From assembly GCA_002384815.1 (NCBI GenBank), contig DGBN01000026.1, forward strand, positions 1 to 9,740: 9,740 nucleotides of DNA, written 5' to 3'. This document shows positions 6,747 through 9,740 of the stretch, piece by piece. The first letter of the stretch is position 1. Every line of letters begins with the position of its first letter. Position numbers and translations under genes: made by a program. This stretch comes from Oxalobacteraceae bacterium UBA4003 (GTDB taxonomy: Bacteria > Pseudomonadota > Gammaproteobacteria > Burkholderiales > Burkholderiaceae_D). The notes below the pieces were generated by a model, which saw nothing but the letters and a program-made list of their open reading frames with translations, did not search any database and was not told the origin of the DNA.

Positions 6747-7865
6747 TTACAGCAAAACCAGATTGTCGCGATGTATCAGTTCCGGTTCTTCAACAAAACC
6801 CAGAATAGATAAAATATCAATCGACGGCTTGCGCATGATGCGACGCGCTTCCGAGCTTGTGTAGTTGGTAATGCCGCGTGCGATTGCACGGCCCGATTGA
6901 TCGACACAGGTAATCACATCGCCGCGCCCGAAACTGCCAGATACCTCGATCACACCGATAGGCAACAACGATTTTCCTTCCGTCGTTAATTTCAGTACAG
7001 CCCCCTGATCGAGCACGATCTTGCCTGCCGTGTGCAAATGATCTGCCATCCATTGCTTGCGTGCTGTCAGTTGCGCGGTTTGCGCAGTCAATTGTGTGCC
7101 GATCGCTTCACCTGCCGCCAGCCGCGTCAACACCTGTTCCTCGCGCCCCCAGGCAATCACCGTATGCGCACCAGACAATGCCGCCCGTTTGGCGGCCAGT
7201 ATTTTTGTCAGCATGCCGCCACGTCCCAGAACGCTACCAGCGCCGCCAGCCATCGCTTCCAGCGCGACATCGCCGGCCTGTGCGTCATGAATAAAAGTAG
7301 CATGCGGGTCTTTACGCGGATCGGTGCTGAACAAACCTCGTTGATCGGTCAGAATGACCAGCGCATCGGCTTCGATCAGATTGGCCACCAATGCGCCCAG
7401 CGTATCGTTATCGCCGAACTTGATTTCATCGGTAACGACAGTGTCGTTCTCGTTGATGATAGGTACGACGCCGAGACGCAACAAGGTGAACAGCGTCGAA
7501 CGCGCATTCAGATAACGCTCACGATCGGCCAGATCGGCGTGCGTCAGCAGGATTTGCGCAGTTTGTACCTGATGCTGACGGAAACTGGTTTCGTAAATTT
7601 GTGCCAGCCCCATTTGCCCTACTGCAGCGCAAGCCTGTAACTCATGGATACCAGTCGGCCGTTTGTCAAAGCCAAGCCGCTGCATCCCTTCGGCAATCGC
7701 GCCTGAGCTAACCAGCACCACTTCCTTGCCCAGTGCACGTAATCGAACGATCTGCTCCGCCCATTTTTGAATCGCAGCAGTATCTAGTCCCTTGCCATCA
7801 TTAGTGACGAGCGAAGAGCCGACCTTGATAATGATGCGTTTGGCTGATTGAATGGCAGAGTCCAT
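6747..7865 (-). CDS. proB: Glutamate 5-kinase with C-terminal PUA domain
   Basis: ProB phosphorylates L-glutamate with ATP to gamma-glutamyl phosphate, the first committed step of proline synthesis in the cytoplasm; ProA, not in this window, takes the next step. The 372-residue length fits the two-domain bacterial form. The amino-acid-kinase domain (about 9-260) has IIIKVGSSLVT with Lys14, VSSGAIAEG (52-60), INENDTV (137-143), KFGDNDTLGALVA (149-161) and LTDQRGLFSTDPR (172-184). The nucleotide-site loop reads LGRGGMLTK (213-221), where many homologues have GTGGM; Lys221 is kept. The PUA domain covers about 280-355. Feedback inhibition by proline is usual in the family. ATG at 7863-7865 is the start; no strong ribosome-binding site is seen. 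It lies 74 bases downstream of obgE on the same strand, with a structured gap. Confidence 0.97.
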   Translation of the reverse strand: MDSAIQSAKRIIIKVGSSLVTNDGKGLDTAAIQKWAEQIVRLRALGKEVVLVSSGAIAEGMQRLGFDKRPTGIHELQACAAVGQMGLAQIYETSFRQHQVQTAQILLTHADLADRERYLNARSTLFTLLRLGVVPIINENDTVVTDEIKFGDNDTLGALVANLIEADALVILTDQRGLFSTDPRKDPHATFIHDAQAGDVALEAMAGGAGSVLGRGGMLTKILAAKRAALSGAHTVIAWGREEQVLTRLAAGEAIGTQLTAQTAQLTARKQWMADHLHTAGKIVLDQGAVLKLTTEGKSLLPIGVIEVSGSFGRGDVITCVDQSGRAIARGITNYTSSEARRIMRKPSIDILSILGFVEEPELIHRDNLVLL

Positions 7866-7874
7866 GCTTTGTAG

Positions 7875-7924
7875 TCCGGCACTGTTTTGATTTTTGATGC
7901 CGGATTGCCGCTGTCGGCAATCCG
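7875..7924 (-). promoter_or_regulatory. Two competing hairpins in the obgE-proB intergenic region
   Basis: Hairpin A is a perfect 10-bp stem, CGGATTGCCG (7901-7910) and CGGCAATCCG (7915-7924), with a 4-base loop. Hairpin B is a 7-bp stem, TCCGGCA (7875-7881) and TGCCGGA (7898-7904), with a 16-base loop. They share 7901-7904, so they cannot both form in full. In the minus-strand mRNA, A forms first, then B, whose 3' arm ends 9 bases before the proB ATG and contains the only GGA near it. Downstream of A the mRNA is A-rich, not U-rich, so A is not a classical terminator of obgE. The structure is read directly; a regulatory role is inference. Confidence 0.5.
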
Positions 7925-7939
7925 TTTCACTCTATTGCT

Positions 7940-9046
7940 TCAGTCGATGATCTTGAAACGCGGATCGTCCGGATCGATCGAATCGATCAGGCGCGCTTCT
8001 TCGCTGATATCCGTTTCTTCCGAACGCTGCTCTGCCTGGCGCTGCACCGCGATGTAGTCATAAATCTCAGTGACCAGCTCGGAACAACCATCACGCGTCA
8101 GCGCTGAAATCTCGAATACCGGGCCTTTCCAGCCGAAGCGCTTGATGAAATCCTTTACGCGTTTTTTGCGTTCTTCTTCCGGCACCATGTCCAGTTTGTT
8201 CAAGACCAGCCAGCGTGGCTTGTCGAACAGTGATTCATCGTATTTTTTCAGTTCCTTGACGATCGCCTTGGCTTCCTTGACCGGGTCAACATTATCAAAC
8301 GGCGCCAGATCGACAATATGCAGCAGTAAACGAGTGCGTTGCAGATGGCGCAGGAATTGGATGCCCAGACCGGCACCATCGGATGCGCCTTCGATCAGAC
8401 CGGGAATGTCGGCAATCACGAAACTCTTTTCGTGGCTGACGCGTACCACACCCAGATTCGGATGCAGCGTGGTAAACGGGTAATCTGCAATTTTCGGCTT
8501 GGCATTCGACACCGCAGAAATGAAGGTGGATTTTCCTGCATTCGGCATGCCGAGCAAACCAATATCGGCGAGCACCTTCAGCTCCAGCCGCAGTTCGCGT
8601 CGTTCGCCTTCCTTGCCTTCGGATTTCTGCCGTGGCGCGCGATTGGTCGACGATTTGAAATGGATATTGCCCCAGCCGCCTTCGCCACCCTTGGCAATCA
8701 AGACTTCCTGGCCGTGTTCGGTCAGATCGGCGATCAGTTCGCCGTCGTTGTTGTCGATGATCAGCGTGCCAACCGGCATGCGCAATTTGATATCGTCTGC
8801 GCCCTTGCCGTAGCAATCCGCGCCGCGACCGTTTTCACCGTCACGCGCCTTGTGCATTTTGGAGTAGCGGAAATCGACCAGCGTATTGATATTACGATCG
8901 GCTACAGCATAGATGCTGCCGCCCTTGCCGCCATCGCCGCCGTCCGGACCGCCAAAAGGCCTGAATTTTTCACGACAAAAGGAGGCGACGCCGTTGCCGC
9001 CGTCACCAGCAATGACTTCGATTTTTGCTTCGTCGATAAACTTCAT
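7940..9046 (-). CDS. obgE: Obg-family GTPase, ribosome assembly and stress control
   Basis: ObgE (CgtA) is an essential cytoplasmic GTPase that binds the 50S subunit during assembly and links it to the nutritional state. The 368-residue protein starts MKFIDEAKIEVIAGDGGNG. The glycine-rich Obg fold (1-159) contains the repeats FGGPDGGDGGKGG (31-43) and GGEGGWGN (120-127). The G domain follows: G1 GMPNAGKST (166-174), switch I PFTTLHPNLG (190-199), G3 DIPG (213-216), G4 NKLD (283-286) and G5 SAL (314-316). An acidic tail (about 340-368) ends DDPRFKIID. All nucleotide-binding motifs are intact. It follows rplU and rpmA on the same strand, but a terminator-like hairpin lies between rpmA and its ATG, so its expression may depend on read-through. 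No strong Shine-Dalgarno is seen. Confidence 0.98.
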   Translation of the reverse strand: MKFIDEAKIEVIAGDGGNGVASFCREKFRPFGGPDGGDGGKGGSIYAVADRNINTLVDFRYSKMHKARDGENGRGADCYGKGADDIKLRMPVGTLIIDNNDGELIADLTEHGQEVLIAKGGEGGWGNIHFKSSTNRAPRQKSEGKEGERRELRLELKVLADIGLLGMPNAGKSTFISAVSNAKPKIADYPFTTLHPNLGVVRVSHEKSFVIADIPGLIEGASDGAGLGIQFLRHLQRTRLLLHIVDLAPFDNVDPVKEAKAIVKELKKYDESLFDKPRWLVLNKLDMVPEEERKKRVKDFIKRFGWKGPVFEISALTRDGCSELVTEIYDYIAVQRQAEQRSEETDISEEARLIDSIDPDDPRFKIID

Positions 9047-9067
9047 AATTTTTTGCCGTCATAAACT

Positions 9068-9096
9068 AAAAAGGCTCTACCTACGGCAGAGCCTTT
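9068..9096 (-). terminator. Rho-independent terminator or attenuator after rpmA
   Basis: On the minus strand a 9-bp stem, AAAGGCTCT / AGAGCCTTT (plus-strand arms 9070-9078 and 9088-9096), with a 9-base loop is followed by TTTTTAGTTTAT. This is a standard hairpin plus U-tract. It sits after the rpmA stop and ends only about 20 bases before the obgE ATG. Confidence 0.85.
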
Positions 9097-9102
9097 CGAT
9101 TG

Positions 9103-9116
9103 AAGGCTTTCGCCTT
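9103..9116 (-). other. Short GAAA-tetraloop hairpin just after rpmA
   Basis: In the minus-strand mRNA, AAGGC-GAAA-GCCTT forms a 5-bp stem closed by a GNRA tetraloop. It lies between the rpmA stop and the terminator hairpin. It may stabilise the 3' end of the rplU-rpmA transcript; this is inference. Confidence 0.5.
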
Positions 9117-9137
9117 ACTTTGCGTGCCTAAGTAAAC

Positions 9138-9395
9138 TTAAGCGGGTACTACTGTAACGTAATGACGTTGCAATGCGCCTTTGGTAACAAAAGCTACCTT
9201 GCCATCGGTCAATGCAAACAAGGTGTGATCCTTGCCCATACCGACGTTTTCGCCTGGATGCATTTTGGTACCGCGTTGGCGAACAATGATGCCGCCTGCG
9301 TTGATAACTTGACCACCGTAGACTTTAACGCCCAGTCGCTTTGACTCTGAATCACGACCATTTCGCGTAGTGCCGCCGCCTTTTTTATGTGCCAT
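9138..9395 (-). CDS. rpmA: 50S ribosomal protein L27
   Basis: L27 (bL27) sits at the peptidyl-transferase centre of the 50S subunit, its flexible N-terminus reaching toward the tRNA acceptor ends. The 85-residue protein starts MAHKKGGGTTRNGRDSESKR, the usual form without the N-terminal extension that some Firmicutes cleave. It continues with the family core RLGVKVYGGQ (20-29), IIVRQRGTK (36-44) and HPGENVGMGKDHTLFA (46-61). Length is normal for the family. A strong Shine-Dalgarno AAGGAG lies 6 bases before the ATG. It follows rplU by 37 bases on the same strand, the almost universal rplU-rpmA operon. Confidence 0.99.
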   Translation of the reverse strand: MAHKKGGGTTRNGRDSESKRLGVKVYGGQVINAGGIIVRQRGTKMHPGENVGMGKDHTLFALTDGKVAFVTKGALQRHYVTVVPA

Positions 9396-9401
9396 TTCTG
9401 A

Positions 9402-9407
9402 CTCCTT
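9402..9407 (-). promoter_or_regulatory. rpmA: Strong ribosome binding site of rpmA
   Basis: AAGGAG on the minus strand, 6 bases before the rpmA ATG. It is the best Shine-Dalgarno in the window and contrasts with the weak sites of obgE and proB downstream, consistent with the much higher need for L27. Confidence 0.85.
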
Positions 9408-9433
9408 GTATCTGGTTAGTCCGAATCAGCGGC

Positions 9434-9740
9434 TTAGCCGTTGATCGAAACGATCTGCAATTCGGTGTAATTTTGGCGATGGCCTTGATGCTTCTGGTAG
9501 TGCTTACGGCGACGCATCTTGAAAATCTTCACTTTATCGTGACGACCGTGGGAGACAACCGTAGCAAGGACCGTAGCACCTTCAACCAGCGGAGCACCAA
9601 ACTTAATGGTTTCTCCAGCGCCCAATGCGAGCACCTGATCAAGGGTGATTTCGGATCCAATGTCTGCCGGTATCTGTTCTACTTTAAATTTTTCACCAGC
9701 GACAACTTTATATTGTTTGCCACCGGTTTTTATGACCGCG
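9434..9740 (-). CDS. rplU: 50S ribosomal protein L21 (first bases outside window)
   Basis: L21 (bL21) is a 23S-rRNA-binding protein of the large subunit. The open frame runs to the window edge: it reads AVIKTGGKQYKVVAGEKFKV at its visible start and ends in the family signature RRKHYQKHQGHRQ and LQIVSING. There are 101 visible residues. The family start is normally MYAVIKTGGKQY and the last visible base fits the third base of a Tyr codon, so only about five bases of the gene are missing and the full protein would have 103 residues, the usual length. An internal ATG near 9634 would give a 66-residue fragment and is not the start. It is the first gene of rplU-rpmA here; its promoter lies outside the window. 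Confidence 0.98.
   Translation of the reverse strand, partial: AVIKTGGKQYKVVAGEKFKVEQIPADIGSEITLDQVLALGAGETIKFGAPLVEGATVLATVVSHGRHDKVKIFKMRRRKHYQKHQGHRQNYTELQIVSING

Noticed and set aside
8339..9064. Plus-strand open frame of 241 codons opposite obgE
   Set aside because: Antisense to an intact, well-conserved obgE; its translation shows no family features.
1..9740. Mobile element, CRISPR array, defence island or biosynthetic cluster
   Set aside because: No transposase, integrase, spaced direct repeats, terminal inverted repeats or cassette-like unknown genes are present; nearly all the sequence is accounted for by recognisable chromosomal genes.

Overview
The window looks like chromosomal housekeeping DNA from a betaproteobacterium, most likely the order Burkholderiales and plausibly the family Oxalobacteraceae (Herminiimonas/Collimonas-like). 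The reasons are the gene order rplU-rpmA-obgE-proB on one strand, facing a CNP1-like gene and rppH, with proS divergent from rppH; the moderately high GC content; and the family-level look of the proteins. The genus is inference; only a database comparison could fix it. I see no insertion sequence, phage gene, tRNA, rRNA, CRISPR array or toxin-antitoxin pair.

Layout. Positions 1-74 hold the last 23 codons of an unidentified plus-strand gene. A very strong symmetric hairpin (151-188) then separates it from a convergent minus-strand gene (204-1256). That gene encodes an inner-membrane-anchored protein with a YidB-like (DUF937) N-terminus and an OmpA-type peptidoglycan-binding C-terminus. A 247-base divergent control region follows, then a plus-strand PaeA/YtfL-type CNNM/CorC membrane protein (1504-2838). 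Convergent to it is a minus-strand pair: proS (3592-5325) and an exported lytic transglycosylase (2882-3595), which overlap by 4 bases (GTGA). An A/T-rich divergent promoter region (about 5326-5522) separates proS from rppH (5523-6104). rppH overlaps by 8 bases with a secreted CNP1-like protein (6097-6660). Convergent to these lies the minus-strand block rplU (9434 to beyond the window), rpmA (9138-9395), obgE (7940-9046) and proB (6747-7865).

How the genes relate. The right-hand block couples large-subunit ribosomal proteins L21 and L27 to the ribosome-assembly GTPase ObgE, with proline biosynthesis (ProB) downstream. ProS uses proline and RppH starts mRNA decay, so 3.6-9.7 kb is growth and translation machinery. 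Three gene products act at the cell envelope: the OmpA-like protein, the lytic transglycosylase and PaeA. I found no convincing new multi-gene system. The most interesting signals are in the gaps between genes: a terminator between rpmA and obgE that leaves almost no room for a separate obgE promoter, two mutually exclusive hairpins just ahead of proB, a repeat-rich rppH leader, and a dyad in the paeA/OmpA divergent region.
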